A stretch of 64,000 nucleotides of DNA, from NCBI RefSeq assembly GCF_018812025.1, contig NC_063052.1, positions 27,882,354-27,946,353 on the forward strand, written 5' to 3'. Under the pieces are notes generated by a model. That model saw only the letters and a program-made list of their open reading frames with translations, made no database searches and was not told the DNA's origin. This stretch comes from Megalobrama amblycephala (taxonomy: Eukaryota; Chordata; Actinopteri; Cypriniformes; Xenocyprididae). Shown in pieces: positions 20,166-31,110 of the stretch. The position numbers were made by a program, and so were the translations under genes. Positions within the stretch are counted from its first letter, which is position 1. Each line of letters starts with the position of its first letter.

Positions 20166-21631
20166 AGGTGGAAAGTAGCTAATTAGGGGCCAAGCCCCGA
20201 AGGGGCTGTAGCCCCTATTGTAATTGTACGTTTTCCCTTTTATTATTATTCTTCCGAATGGGAGTCTATGGCAGCCCTATCAACGGAACATGAGAAAATG
20301 ATGAAATTTGGCACACTTGTAGTGATGGTCATGTCTAGAAATCTGACCAATTTTGGAGTCTCTAGGACCAACTCTATAGCGCCACCACCAGTTCAAAAAT
20401 TCAACATTCTAAAGGTTATAACTTCTGAACCATTTGCTCTAGAAAAATACAATTTAGTACATCTGATTCGTCTCTTCATGCTGATTCTATTCAAATTCTT
20501 ACATTAAGTCTCTGCCCATTACAGTAGCGGCCATTTTGAAAAGTACAGTATTCCGTTTTTTCGCTACTCCTCCTTCAAAATTTGTCCAATTTTGTCCAAT
20601 CTTTGATCAGATGATCTTTGGACTGAACCGCACAGAAATGACTGAACAGATTTTTTTTATTTATCTTTATTCAAAAGTTATGATGTCATGAAGTTAACGA
20701 GGTTGACCCAAAATTGCTAAAGAGCCTGTATCTCGGCCAATCTTTGAGCAATCGAAACAAAAATTGGTACACTTGATCAAGACCATGATCTGAGGTTCCA
20801 TGCGAAATTTGGGAACAGCGCCACCTACAGTTAATGAGATCTGAAAAATGGCTATTTTGGCCAATAACTTTTGAACAGTTTGTCTGAAAATCAAGATTTT
20901 GGTGTCTATGGATTCCTTGGGCCATGCCGAATCCGAGGATATCGAATTTGTCAACATCGGATGAACCATGTGTCCGCCATTTTGAATTTTGTCATAAATT
21001 GCAATATCTTTTAAACAATTTGACATATGTTTACAAAAATTGGTACGTATGACCTTTTGCAGGTCCTGAAGGTACATGAGAAGTTTCAAGACAGCGCCAC
21101 CTACTGTTCCACAGATATAATGTTTTTTGCAAAAACGCTTATAACTTTTGAAAACACTTTCCAAAATGTGTATGCTTTATGTCATTTTATTCCCTGGCTA
21201 ATGCCAATTCCAACGATGTGTCATTTGTCATTTTCCTTAAATGTACCTGTCCGCCATATTAAAATAAATGAAAAACAGTTTTTTCGCTAATCCTCCCACA
21301 AATTTTGTCCAATTTTGTCCAAAATCAGCTCAGATGATCTTTAGACCGAACCGCATAGAAATGACTGAACGGATTTTTGATATTCGCTACCGTTCCCGAG
21401 ATATTTGTCTCTTAATGTGACCTTGCTTGTGTTTGTTGTCTTATGCTAATTAGCTTAGCATTGCTGAATGGTTATTTTGTACAAATTGCTTCTGTTCCTG
21501 ATATTGAATGTTTCTGTGAATGATCTAAACTAAAATTTATAAATATAACATATGTTGCATTTTTATAAAATTCTTCATTGTGAGTTCATTCTCATGAACT
21601 ACTAAACTTCGACAGCTATGTGACACTGTCT

Positions 21632-21712
21632 GCCCAGTGGCGCAAAGAGTTGCGTGACAGACACATGATCCAGAGACTGTGGGTTCGAGTCCCGTGTGGG
21701 TCAACTTTATAA
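21632..21712 (+). repeat. tRNA-like module 1
   Basis: A-box-like AGTGGCGCAAAGAG and B-box GGGTTCGAGTCCC are spaced as in a tRNA, followed by 'actttataaaatt'. I could not pair an acceptor stem, so it is tRNA-derived rather than a working tRNA gene. It lies in a ~399-bp tandem unit of the surrounding element. Confidence 0.6.
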
Positions 21713-22029
21713 AATTGTTTGTAATGTTGTCATTTATATTCCTTTATTATACAAATAAGTATTGTACTAGTCTTTCTTCTTTTAATTAGAAATAAATCTA
21801 TTTTTATTAATTCTGTGTTCATTTTCATCTCAGCTTCTGGTCATTTTGAGTTCATTCTTACCTCTACTTCTGAACCAGCTGTTTTTCATGTACATTCAAT
21901 TTCTGCTCTTCTTGCTCTGCATTGCACTACAACTCAGACATTTGAGTGCATGAAATGTATGCTGTGTTGCTCTTCATTGTGAGTTCATTCTCATGAACTA
22001 CTGAACTCTGACAGCTGTGTGACACTGTC

Positions 22030-22112
22030 TGCTCAGTGGCGCAAAGAGTTGAGTGACAGACACATGATCCAGAGATTGTGGGTTCGAATCCCATGTGGGG
22101 TGACTTTATAAA
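22030..22112 (+). repeat. tRNA-like module 2
   Basis: Near copy of module 1 (cagtggcgcaaagagttgag; B-box GGGTTCGAATCCC), 399 bp downstream in the tandem arrangement. No acceptor stem pairing is seen. Confidence 0.6.
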
Positions 22113-22527
22113 ATTATTTCTAATGTTGTCATTTCAATTCCTCTATCATCCCAAGAACCTTCTGGTCATTTTGAGCTCATTCTCACCTCTACTTATGAAC
22201 CAGCTGTTTTTCATGTACATAAAATTTTTGCTGTTTTTGCTCTCCTTGCTCCGCACTGCACTACAGCTCAGACATTTGAGTGCTTGAAATGCTTGCCGTG
22301 TTGCTCTGCTTTAAAAGCTGCTCTTTTTGCTGTGCTGTTCTGCCTGCAGTGTTGCTCAGCATGCTGTGCTGTTCTGTTTGATGTTCTGCTCTGCTTGGTG
22401 TGCTGCTCTGTTTGATGTGCTGTTCTGCTTACAGTGTTGCTCTGCTTGAAATGCTGCTCTGCTTGCTGTGTTGCTCTGTTTGCGGTGCCTTCAGTGCTTA
22501 GCCCCGCATTGCTGCTTGCAGCTATTT

Positions 22528-22583
22528 AGGGGCCAAGCACCGAAGGTGCTGTAGCCCCTCTTGTATCCGTTAGTATTCTTATT
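22528..22583 (-). mobile_element. Solo end fragment of the Helitron-like repeat
   Basis: An extra hairpin end (AGGGGCCAAGCACCGAAGGT... then 'ttgtatccgttagtattctt') is wedged between copy A and copy C. It is either a truncated insertion or the end of an element into which copy C inserted. Confidence 0.6.
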
Positions 22584-24007
22584 AGGGGCCAAGCCCCGAA
22601 GGGGCTGTAGCCCCTATTGTAATTGTACGTTTTCCCTTTTATTATTATTCTTCCTCCCGAATGGGAGTCTATGGCAGCCCTATCAACGGAACATGAGAAA
22701 ATGATGAAATTTGGCACACTTGTAGTGATGGTCATGTCTAGAAATCTGACCAATTTTGGAGTCTCTAGGACCAACTCTATAGCGCCACCACCAGTTAAAA
22801 AATTCAACATTATAAAGGTTATAACTTTTGAACCATTTGCTCTAGAAAAATACAATTTAGTACATCTGATTCGTCTCTTCATGCTGATTCTATTCAAATT
22901 CTTACATTAAGTCTCTGCCCATTACAGTAGCGGCCATTTTGAAAAGTACAGTATTCCGTTTTTTTGCTACTCCTCCTTCAAAATTTGTCCAATTTTGTCC
23001 AGACTTTGATCAGGTGATCTTTGGTCTGAGCCGCACAGAAATGACTGAACAGATTTTTTTTAATTCATCTTTGTTCAAAAGTTATGATGTCACGAAGTTA
23101 ACGAGGTTGACCCAAAATTGCTATAGAGGCTGTATCTCAGCCAAACTTTGAGCAATCAAAACAAAAGTTGGTACACTTGATCCATACCATGATCTGAGGT
23201 TCCATGCCAAATTTGGGAACAGCGCCACCTACAGTTCATGAGATCTGAAAAATGGCTATTTTGGCCAATAACTTTTGAACAGTTTGTCAGAAAATCAAGA
23301 TCTTGTCAACATCAGATGATACGCATGTCCGCCATTTTGAATTTTGTCATAAATTGCAATATCTTTTAAACAATTTGACATATCTTCACAAAAATTGGTA
23401 CGTATGACCTTTAGAAGGTCCTGAAGGTACCTGAGAAGTTTCAACATAGTGCCACCTACTGTTCCACAGATATAATGTTTTTTTCCAAAAAATGCTTATA
23501 ACTTTTGAAAACACTTTCCAAAATGTGTATGCTTTATGTCATTTTATTCCCTGGCTTATGCCGATTCCGACGATGTGTCATTTGTCATTTTCCTTAAATG
23601 TACCTGTCCGCCATATTGAAATAAATGGAAAACAGTTTTTTCGCTACTCCTCCTACAAATTTTGTCCAATTTTGTCCAAAATCAGCTCAGATGATCTTTG
23701 GACCGAGCCGCATAGAAATGACTGAACGGAATTTTGATATTCACTACCATTCCCGAGATATTCGTCTCTGAATGTGACCTTGCTTGTGTTTGTTGTCTTA
23801 TGCTAGTTAGCTTAGCATGCTAATTGCTTAGCATGCTAGCCAGTTGTCATTCTTTTTAATATGGCTCTTCAGCTATCAAGTTAGCCATGAGCTTCATTAG
23901 CATTAAGTTAGCTTAGCATGCTAATATGGTTAGCATGCTAAGTAATGCTTTTTTTGTAAATTCTTTCTTACACTGAAAGTTCTTTTCCACAGCCTGTTGA
24001 ACGTGCA

Positions 24008-24100
24008 TCCTGAAGTAGCTCAATGTGTAAAGCCATATACCTGAAGCGGACTGTACCTAAAGATAGTGGGTTCGAATCCCGGGTGGAGCGGTTTTATGAA
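24008..24100 (+). repeat. tRNA-like module 3
   Basis: A-box-like GTAGCTCAATGTGT and an exact B-box GGTTCGAATCC. The body is different from modules 1 and 2. Followed by 'ggttttatgaaatt' like the others. Confidence 0.55.
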
Positions 24101-24419
24101 ATTGTGTGTTTTGATTCTTTTGTTGCTTCTTGGATTAGAAATAAATGCTTTTTGTTTCATGCTGTGTTCATTTTCATCTAAGCTTCTGTACATTCTGAGT
24201 TCATTCTCGCCCATAACTCTGAACCAGCTGTTTCATGTTTGTTCATTTTCTGCTGTTTTTCCTCTTCCTGCTCCGTATTGCGCTACAGTATGATGAGCTG
24301 CAGAATGATCTAAAGTAAAGTTATTAAATATAACATTCAGTGCAGTTTTATTAAAATTCTTCATTTTGAGTTCATTTTCACATGAACTAATGAACTTCGG
24401 CAGTTGTGCCAATATTCAT

Positions 24420-24505
24420 CTGCACAATGGTGCAATGAGATGAGACATGGACACTGAACCCGGAGGTTGTGGGTTCGAATCCCGTGCCGGGGGGTTTTAT
24501 ACAAT
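24420..24505 (+). repeat. tRNA-like module 4
   Basis: 'aatggtgcaatgagatgagac' followed by B-box GGGTTCGAATCCC and 'ggttttat'. The flanking unit again begins 'ttcattttgagttcattttc', the same frame as modules 1 and 2. Confidence 0.55.
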
Positions 24506-24773
24506 AGTGTGTAATGAGTCATTTTGATTCCTTTTTTATCCAAATAAGCATTGTACTAATCTTTATTCCTCTTGAATTAGATACAAGTGTTTTTAGTTCA
24601 TTCCGTGTTCATTCTCATCTGAAGTTCTATTGATTTTCATTTCATTTCCACCTGTCCTTCTGAACCAGCTGTTTTGCATGTACATTCAATTTCTGCTGTT
24701 TTTGCTCTACCTGCTCCGTATTGCGCTACTGCCCCTTCTGGGGCTTGGCCCCGAATTGCTGCTTGCAGCTATA

Positions 24774-25328
24774 TTTACAACTACTTTCGTTACAGTACTT
24801 AAGTACTTTTTTCATTTTTTTTCTACTTTCTTGAGTACAATTAATTTTTGGTAGTTTTACTTTTACTTGAATAAAAATAAAGTATTCAACTTCGCTACAT
24901 TTATTTTTCACCAAAAGTACAAAGTACTTTGAAGAAGGTGCTGACATCACAGAGCAAAAGGGCGGGCTAGCATTTGATAGGCACTTTTCAAACTACTGCT
25001 GTGGAGCTTTGCTCTCCGTGCGCTTCAGGCAATGACAGGCAGATCTGAATCAGGTGCAGAACCTATCAAAACTTCTAGTTTGGCTGGGGGGAGGGATGTT
25101 CAAACCGTGCTTTGACAGTAAACCACTGGTGTTGTTGGCGTTTTGAATCTGCAACGCTAACGTTTTAGTATTTTAGTAAATGTAAGTGAGCTATGCTCAT
25201 ATTCTGGTTTTAAACTGACCGCTCCTTTAAAGGGTCATACCAGTGATATTACCACAGCACTGAGCAGTTGAAAACTCAAAAACTTGGCTCATACAAGACA
25301 GTTATTGCATGGATGGAGAGCACGAACG
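24774..25328. repeat. Remainder of a hAT-like repeat split by the Helitron-like array, then unassigned
   Basis: 'cagaggtggaaagtagctaat' at 20163-20183 continues naturally in 'ttacaactactttcgttacagtacttaagta' at 24775, with short aag-tac repeats as in common fish hAT MITEs. The right end of that element is not visible. 25200-25328 has no feature. Confidence 0.45.
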
Positions 25329-25893
25329 GGTAATACTTTATTTTACAGTGCCATAGTTACACGTTACTACATGTACTTACTATAGTAATACCAGCAAATT
25401 ATTCATAATTACAAGAAAATAACCCTAAACCAAACTATGATGAGCATGGCGGGTGAGAGCCATGAGGGAACGGAGCGAAGCTGGTGTTGCGAGTGATAAT
25501 GAGCGTCAGCTGCACGTTGCACCGGTCTTGAGTCTCTCACGGAGGAGCTCCGGAAGCAAAAAAGGGGAGCGACGAGAGGACCAGGCCTAGATTTTATGTT
25601 ATGTTTTATTATGTTTATGTGGCCGGCATATGTCCATGAGGGTCTGCTAGCATTTACTTTCGTTTTGTATTTGTTTATTTTATATATTAATGTTATGTTG
25701 AACGTTCGCCGGTTCCTGCCTCCTCCTCCCCGTACATACGAACTGTGTTACACAAACCCTAACCTTATTGTAACTCTATAGTAGGTACATGTAGTTATTT
25801 AATAGTACACCGAGTAATTTAATAGTACACTTATTTGAGTAATTACAATGTAACTACAATCACTGTAAAAAAAAAAAAAAAAAAAAAAAAGTG
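25329..25893. repeat. MITE with inverted ends, interrupted by a solo LTR
   Basis: Left end GGGTAATACTTTATTTTACA (25329) and right end CACTGTAAAA...AAAGTGTAACCC (25862-25893) are inverted, with a poly-A stretch expanded near the right end. The solo LTR at 25436-25752 sits inside with a clean target duplication. The pre-insertion text reads naturally as 'ccctaaaccaaaccctaacc'. Confidence 0.65.
25436..25752 (+). repeat. Solo LTR with CAAAC target duplication
   Basis: A 317-bp LTR (TATGATGAGC ... TGTGTTACA) flanked by perfect CAAAC repeats (25431-25435 and 25753-25757). The first TG has mutated to TA. Homologous to the minus-strand solo LTR ending at 12292. A TATA-like run occurs after GGAGCTCCGGAAGC. 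Confidence 0.88.
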
Positions 25894-26695
25894 TAACCCA
25901 CGAACATAATGTAAGTGTCTAAAATGCATGCACAGTTCAGTTGAATGGTAAAAACTCGCACTCTTTAACAATGCAGTTGAAGTAAGTGTATGAAGAAAAC
26001 TTAGTAAGAGGCTGAAATAACCTCAACAGTAACAACAACATTAAAATAAGAGCGCATGGTTTATCTGTCAATCAAATACACATAAAACTGTAGTTGATTA
26101 CTATAGCAACAGCGGACTCCTGGCACGTGTTCGGTAGAAAAAAAAGATAATTTTATTTAAAATGTATATTCAAATAGTATTCCTTACTATAAAAACAGTA
26201 GTAGGTTTCAACATGTCCTCCAACCAATATGCCTATGTAGGTCGTTTGTCACTTCCCTGAAATACGACCCATAGGAGCGTTTACTAAAGTTGCGCCCCTA
26301 TCAACAACAGGACACTTTCATTTTAATGCATGAAATACGACCCATTGAAACGTTTACTAAAGTTGCGCCCCTATCGACATCGGGACACCTTCATTTTAAC
26401 TTTTATCTGCGTCATATTTCGTGTTTCGCGTAGCTCAATTGTACAACTATATGCAATCATGTGATCATACGATCGTGGGTTCGATCCCAGGGAACGCATG
26501 TGCTCATAAAGTGTATATGCACTATAAATCACTATGGGTAGGTTTAGGGATGGGGTAGGTGTAGTCATTAATAAAATAATGAGTTTTGCTGACAAACAAG
26601 TCATTTATAAGAAGACAACTGATGGCACCTGTATTAATAGCAACTCGTTTCTAACTAAATAATCAGTTGATTGTTAATCATAAAAAATAGGGGGC
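25894..26695. other. Unassigned; ~75-bp tandem pair and a tRNA-like module
   Basis: 26256-26330 and 26331-26403 form a tandem duplication ('gaaatacgacccat', 'cgtttactaaagttgcgccc', 'gggacac.ttcatttt'). 26537-26560 carries 'gggtaggtttagggatggggt', a cyprinid repeat motif. No coding sequence is seen. Confidence 0.5.
26417..26499 (+). repeat. tRNA-like module 5, with acceptor-like pairing
   Basis: GTGTTTC (about 26418) can pair with GGAACGC (about 26490) over seven positions if G-T pairs are allowed. Between them are an A-box-like GTAGCTCAATTG and B-box GGGTTCGATCCC. The T-arm pairing is imperfect and the anticodon arm is unclear, so a tRNA pseudogene or SINE head is more likely than a working gene. 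Confidence 0.45.
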
Positions 26696-27036
26696 TACTG
26701 CTCAGTATAATAGTTTTCAAGAACATTATGTAAATTGGTAAACTATTAGGCTACCAAAACGAACACCAAAACTTAACATCTATTCTGAACTTAACAAGTC
26801 TGGGCAAACCAAGTAAGCACCAATCAGAGGCCGCATTTGTATGATGTCATCATGTAGACTTCCTACAAAATATTTTACAGTATTTTAAAACTACAAAAAT
26901 TCAAAACACTAAAGTATTTTGATACAAAATACAAACCAATTTTTATCAACCCTATCAAATACAAATTACACAATACTATTTTGTATTTGAAATACATATT
27001 TGAAATACATGTATCATAAATACTGCCCATCCCTGT
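26696..27036. mobile_element. Right-end fragment of a hAT-type element
   Basis: About 340 bp matching 28433-28766 at high identity, ending in the terminal AATACTGCCCATCCCTG. The left end is missing. No 8-bp duplication partner was found. Confidence 0.75.
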
Positions 27037-27444
27037 TCATGGTATCATTTGCAGGGAAAAGAAGCACATAATTGCAAACAACCTATTGCATACTTTAGCA
27101 CTTAGCCGAGTGTTGCATGATTTAACGTGTTTCTAGCATGTTTGGTACTTCATAGCATATTTAATGTGTTTCTGGGAGTGAATTACGGTGCAAAGCATGC
27201 CATTTCCTGTTGCCAGCAGGTGGCGCTATGACTAACTGAATATTGGCATATAGATGTCTTTAGGCCAGGACTCTTATCACACATGTGAAGTTTGGGGCAG
27301 ATTGGACACTGTACGGCTGAGTTACAACAGCTTCCTCTTTCATGGCGAAACATCAGATTTTGTCAGGCCGCCACGGACACACCCTTTAGCAAAAACACAA
27401 GATCTTTGGACAGTGTTAAAGCAGAATGCACAAACTTGAGTAAG
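27037..27444 (-). repeat. Internal part of the Helitron-like family, inverted
   Basis: It is the reverse complement of 39940-40200: 'gtttctgggagtgaatta', 'gcaggtggcgctatgac', 'ttaggccaggactcttat'. No ends are present on the left. The hAT-type element at 27453 inserted at its right side. Confidence 0.6.
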
Positions 27445-27452
27445 CTGACACC

Positions 27453-28766
27453 CAGGGTTGGGCAAAAATACATCAAAATGTATTTAAAAAAAAAAAAACC
27501 AAATACCTTAATTTTAAATGTATCAAAATAAACTACAAAATACAGCAGCCACACCATGTATCAAAATAAACTACTGTAGTTTTGTATTTTGAAAATACTA
27601 AAAAATACTTTTACAAGGGAGCGTGAAATTTCTTCACAAACCTTCCATCAATTGGCCTATTTGATCAATCCCTTCACCATTACACTGACTGACAAACAAT
27701 GTTTGATAGCAACAGTTTTTCTCTGCCCAAGTCATACAATAAATATGACATGCAACCAGTTAAAGGCACAATATGTACAGTAGGATTTTTGGATTAAAAT
27801 ATTTAAAAACCTCTAGTACAATGTTATATATATTTTGTTGACTTGTGTACTTACATTATCCTAAATGTTTCCAAGAATTATTAAATCGAGAGAAATAAGC
27901 GATTTTAAACAGGACACAGGCTGTGTCCGTGCGTCGCCTATCAATGACATCATGCCCTCAATTTCCAGTCTTATTTAGTAGAAACCATGGAAACATCCAT
28001 GTTTATATTCCTCATCTATCTAATAAAACATAGTATATGTTTTATTAGACAAATGAGGAACTGTTTGGATTCATTCATCAACAGACAACAGCGCTGCGTT
28101 ACTCTGCATACGCTAGACCGAAAAAAAGTGGAAGCAGCGACTGTGGTATAATAAAAGTTCCGCTGCTCTCGAGGCTTGTGTTGCGCTCGTCTCTCATTAG
28201 CAGTCACTCCAGCAGTCTCGTTCAGCTCCAACATCACTCTTTAACATTAATAATCTCATCCATGAACATGATTTCTGACCGAGTCCCATCCTGATTCTTT
28301 TCCACTGGCTGTAGACGTGAAGACAACACCTTCCATGATTCCACAAAATCAAGAATAAGTGATTGAATAAGCGACCTCTAGCAAGTAAATTTACATATTG
28401 TGGCTTTAACAGATCAAATATTTACATATTATAATAGTTTTCAAGAACATTATGTAAATTGGTAAACTATTTAGCCGAAGCTACTAAAACCAACACCTAA
28501 GCTTAACATCTGTTCTGATCCCAACAAGTCTGGGCAAACTATTGAGTAAGCACCAATCAGAAGGCTGCATTTTTATGATGTCATCATGTAGACTTAGAGA
28601 GTATTTTACAGTATTTTAAAACTACAAAAATACAAAACACTAAATTATTTTGATACAAAATACAAAGCCATTTTCATCAACCCTCTCAAATACAAATTAC
28701 AAAATACTATTTTGTATTTGAAATACGTATTTGAAATACATGTATCATAAATACTGCCCATCCCTG
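27453..28766. mobile_element. Complete non-autonomous hAT-type transposon
   Basis: Ends CAGGGTTGGGCA (27453) and TGCCCATCCCTG (28766) are near-perfect inverted repeats. Both sides carry the identical 8-bp target duplication CTGACACC (27445-27452 and 28767-28774), which defines hAT superfamily insertion. The 1,314-bp interior has no transposase; a minus-strand ORF at 28016-28237 is not recognisable. Confidence 0.92.
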
Positions 28767-28774
28767 CTGACACC

Positions 28775-29035
28775 TCTTGTCAACAGCAGCAGCTGCAGGC
28801 TTGTTCACTTAAATATGGTTACATTCAGTTCTCATAGGTTGAATTATAAGCTCTTGCTTACTGCTATTTTATACTGATTTAAACATATATAATCATTCAC
28901 TAACAGTTTTTATTTATGTATTTAGGGCCCAAGCACCGATGGTCTGAGGATCCTATTGTAATTGCTTGGTCAATTATTCTTCTTGAAACAAATTGCATTT
29001 TTGAGGGGCTAAACATGCTCGAAAACTCATGTAGT
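28775..29035 (-). repeat. Helitron-like family end fragment
   Basis: After the hAT element the interrupted host sequence resumes. A new family end (AGGGCCCAAGCACCGATGGT) starts at about 28924 and is recognisable for about 110 bp. Confidence 0.5.
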
Positions 29036-30530
29036 TCCAAATGTAGGTTTGGGATGTAGCGTCTGGAGTGATCAAACACAATTATTCAATATATTTAATG
29101 AATTACCCATAAACTCACTCTATCAAAGTTCTGTGAACCTATCCCCCTAAACTGCAACCAGCATCCCAAATGTAGCTAGCACACAGGCAGAATTAGGTGT
29201 CTTGTTACAGATACGTGGTACTTTTACGATCAGAAAGAATGTTGTAGAGACTAGTGACTCATTCTTTCTGAGAAGGACAAATAAACTCTCTTAATCCTAT
29301 GTATTCTCTATATAACCACTTGGGAAATGTATAAACATGTATCCAAGTTTCCCATCTCATGACTTTTCTTTCATGGGCTTTATTCTATGTATTAATTTTC
29401 TCTTTTGAACTATTTTGGTATTAATATTCCAGAGCTGCAATTTATAGTTAACTGAAATCACATTGGTAGCATGTTTGGTATCTACGGACTCCAACTTTCG
29501 TTTCCTATTTGGCAATTTATGTTACATGTTACTAAATCTGTGACACATTAGTATTATAAGAATCTAGAAGGTTCTTTTCTCATTCATCCAATCCAGTGTC
29601 TTATGCTAATATCTTGCCACAGAACAAAGACTCGTAAAACTTCCCTCTGAAAGGGAAACTTCTTATTGGCTCAGACACCTCAAGAGGGTGTGACATCTTC
29701 ACCCCTTATAGTCACTGATCACAAGATCCAACCTCCTCTTCCTTCCTTCTTCTCTTTTACTGATAAATGCTGATGTTAAGATGATGCTGTAATAGAAGCT
29801 TCTAAGGAACCCCAAGCTTGTCCCAGGCTTCGGCTTAGACCTTCCATTCACCAAAGATCCTCTGAATCCAACTGGTTCTCTTTCATCAAGACAATATCAG
29901 CAAAGATTCAATGGGAGCCTCCACAAACTGCATCAGGACAGTTTTAATTCAACTTGGAGAGACAGTCAAGTATCAAACTTAGTCTCATTATCTGAAACAT
30001 TGAGTATCCTTACCCCTTTTAAAGAAGGGCCTGTTAAAACTAAACTGATGGTTTGCTCAAGGCTGTTGATCTGCTGAATTTCAAACAATGCTGTAACTTC
30101 ATACCTCCTGTACTCTGCTTTAGCTCTCTCTTTCCCTTGGTAAACTGTATGCATGTATGTGTGTGAATGTTAGAGTAGTTTAAGTGTTTAGTCTAGTTAA
30201 TAAAGTATTGTTCATGTCAGACGTAAAGTTGTCTGTGTTTCACGCTCATATACTGGAGTCCCTATTCATGCAGATCCTGACTACAGGCTCTTAGTAGTAC
30301 TGTACAATAAGATTGTTATTTTCCAGGTTATGGGAATGAACATTTCTTAGAATTAATAAACAATTAACACTGTGTGTTCATTGGACAACAGGTTAATTGA
30401 TTGTAATATTAATTTTATTACATTAAGTTAATTTTATTAACTGATCCAAATATTTATAATTAATTATAACTAGTTATGATTAATTATTAATATTTCTTTT
30501 GAGCTAATTTGCTACAGGGAGGAGCCTAAA
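29036..30530 (+). repeat. Possible LTR-like block, unassigned
   Basis: 29630-30300 has a layout like an LTR: a promoter-like 'cttattggctcag...ccccttatagtcac', a pyrimidine-rich stretch, and AATAAAG at about 30200 followed by 'ttgttcatgtcag'. I could not define TG/CA ends or a target duplication. The AT-rich 30330-30500 holds TTAATTA repeats only. Confidence 0.3.
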
Positions 30531-31110
30531 CATGCAGTCCTGTCAATCATCATTACGAGCCTATATAAGCAGCAGTCACTGTGTCATCCCAGCGACAATT
30601 CTTCCCGCATTTGGTCCCACCCCGTCGTTTGAATGCATGTCCAAACCCGACGAGCTTTAGCAGCATTTTACCTTCAACAAAGAGTGTTCTGCAGAATACT
30701 CTTCCGTTTTCAAGTTACACCAGGATCCTCTACCTCTGGTTCCCCTTCCGCACACAACAAAGGAATTTGAGCATGTCTTCCTCAGCGTCCTAGTGCAAAT
30801 TTGTTCAGGCGGCCATTAAAACTGCTCCTCAGGCCCTCGTCTAGGCGTCCGCTTTCATCTAGTCAAGTTATTTGCCACAGCGAACTTCCAATTTCCATGA
30901 AGAACTAACAAAATCCCAGCTTTTTTCCCCTCGATTCACAAACGGGCCAATTGATCCGTCTCTCCTCGCACTCCCTGTCTCTTACAAGCACTTTAACCCG
31001 ATGATTTTAATGCCTAAACGGTAAAGCAATGATAGACCTCACAGGCCGCTCGTTGCGTTCCGTCTTCCGGGTTGTATTTCCACACACAGCACGAAGGTAA
31101 AGATCTATGT
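30531..31110 (+). other. Possible retroelement terminus, unassigned
   Basis: 'gagcctatataagcagcagtca' at about 30558 is a good TATA context, followed by short ORFs (30581-30793) without known domains. The style resembles a DIRS or LTR element start but no gene confirms it. Confidence 0.25.

Larger units (their letters stand above)
20185..22524 (-). mobile_element. Helitron-like non-autonomous repeat, array copy A
   Basis: The left end AGGGGCCAAGCCCCGAAGGG folds as a hairpin (AGCCCC-TTCG-GGGCT nested in GGGGC/GCCCC when read on the minus strand) and is followed there by CTAA. The right end is GCTGCTTGCAGCTA. No gene is encoded; 20260-21420 contains repeated 'gcgccaccta' and 'ttttgtccaattttgtcc' phrases. 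Two tRNA-like modules with 399-bp period lie in 21573-22300. A 3' hairpin followed by CTRR and no target duplication is the Helitron pattern. The class call is inference from ends only. Confidence 0.55.
22584..24773 (-). mobile_element. Helitron-like non-autonomous repeat, array copy C
   Basis: Same ends as copy A (AGGGGCCAAGCCCCGAAGGG at 22584; GCTGCTTGCAGCTATA at 24758-24773). Its first 1.1 kb is nearly identical to 20185-21420. The second half differs: 'gcttagcatgctaa' repeats at 23810-23950 and two tRNA-like modules with other tRNA bodies. Head-to-tail tandem insertion of A, fragment and C inside one spot fits a family that targets its own ends. Confidence 0.6.

Noticed and set aside
21632..24505. 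Possible functional tRNA genes
   Set aside because: Promoter boxes are present but acceptor and anticodon stems could not be formed, and copies lie inside a dispersed repeat.
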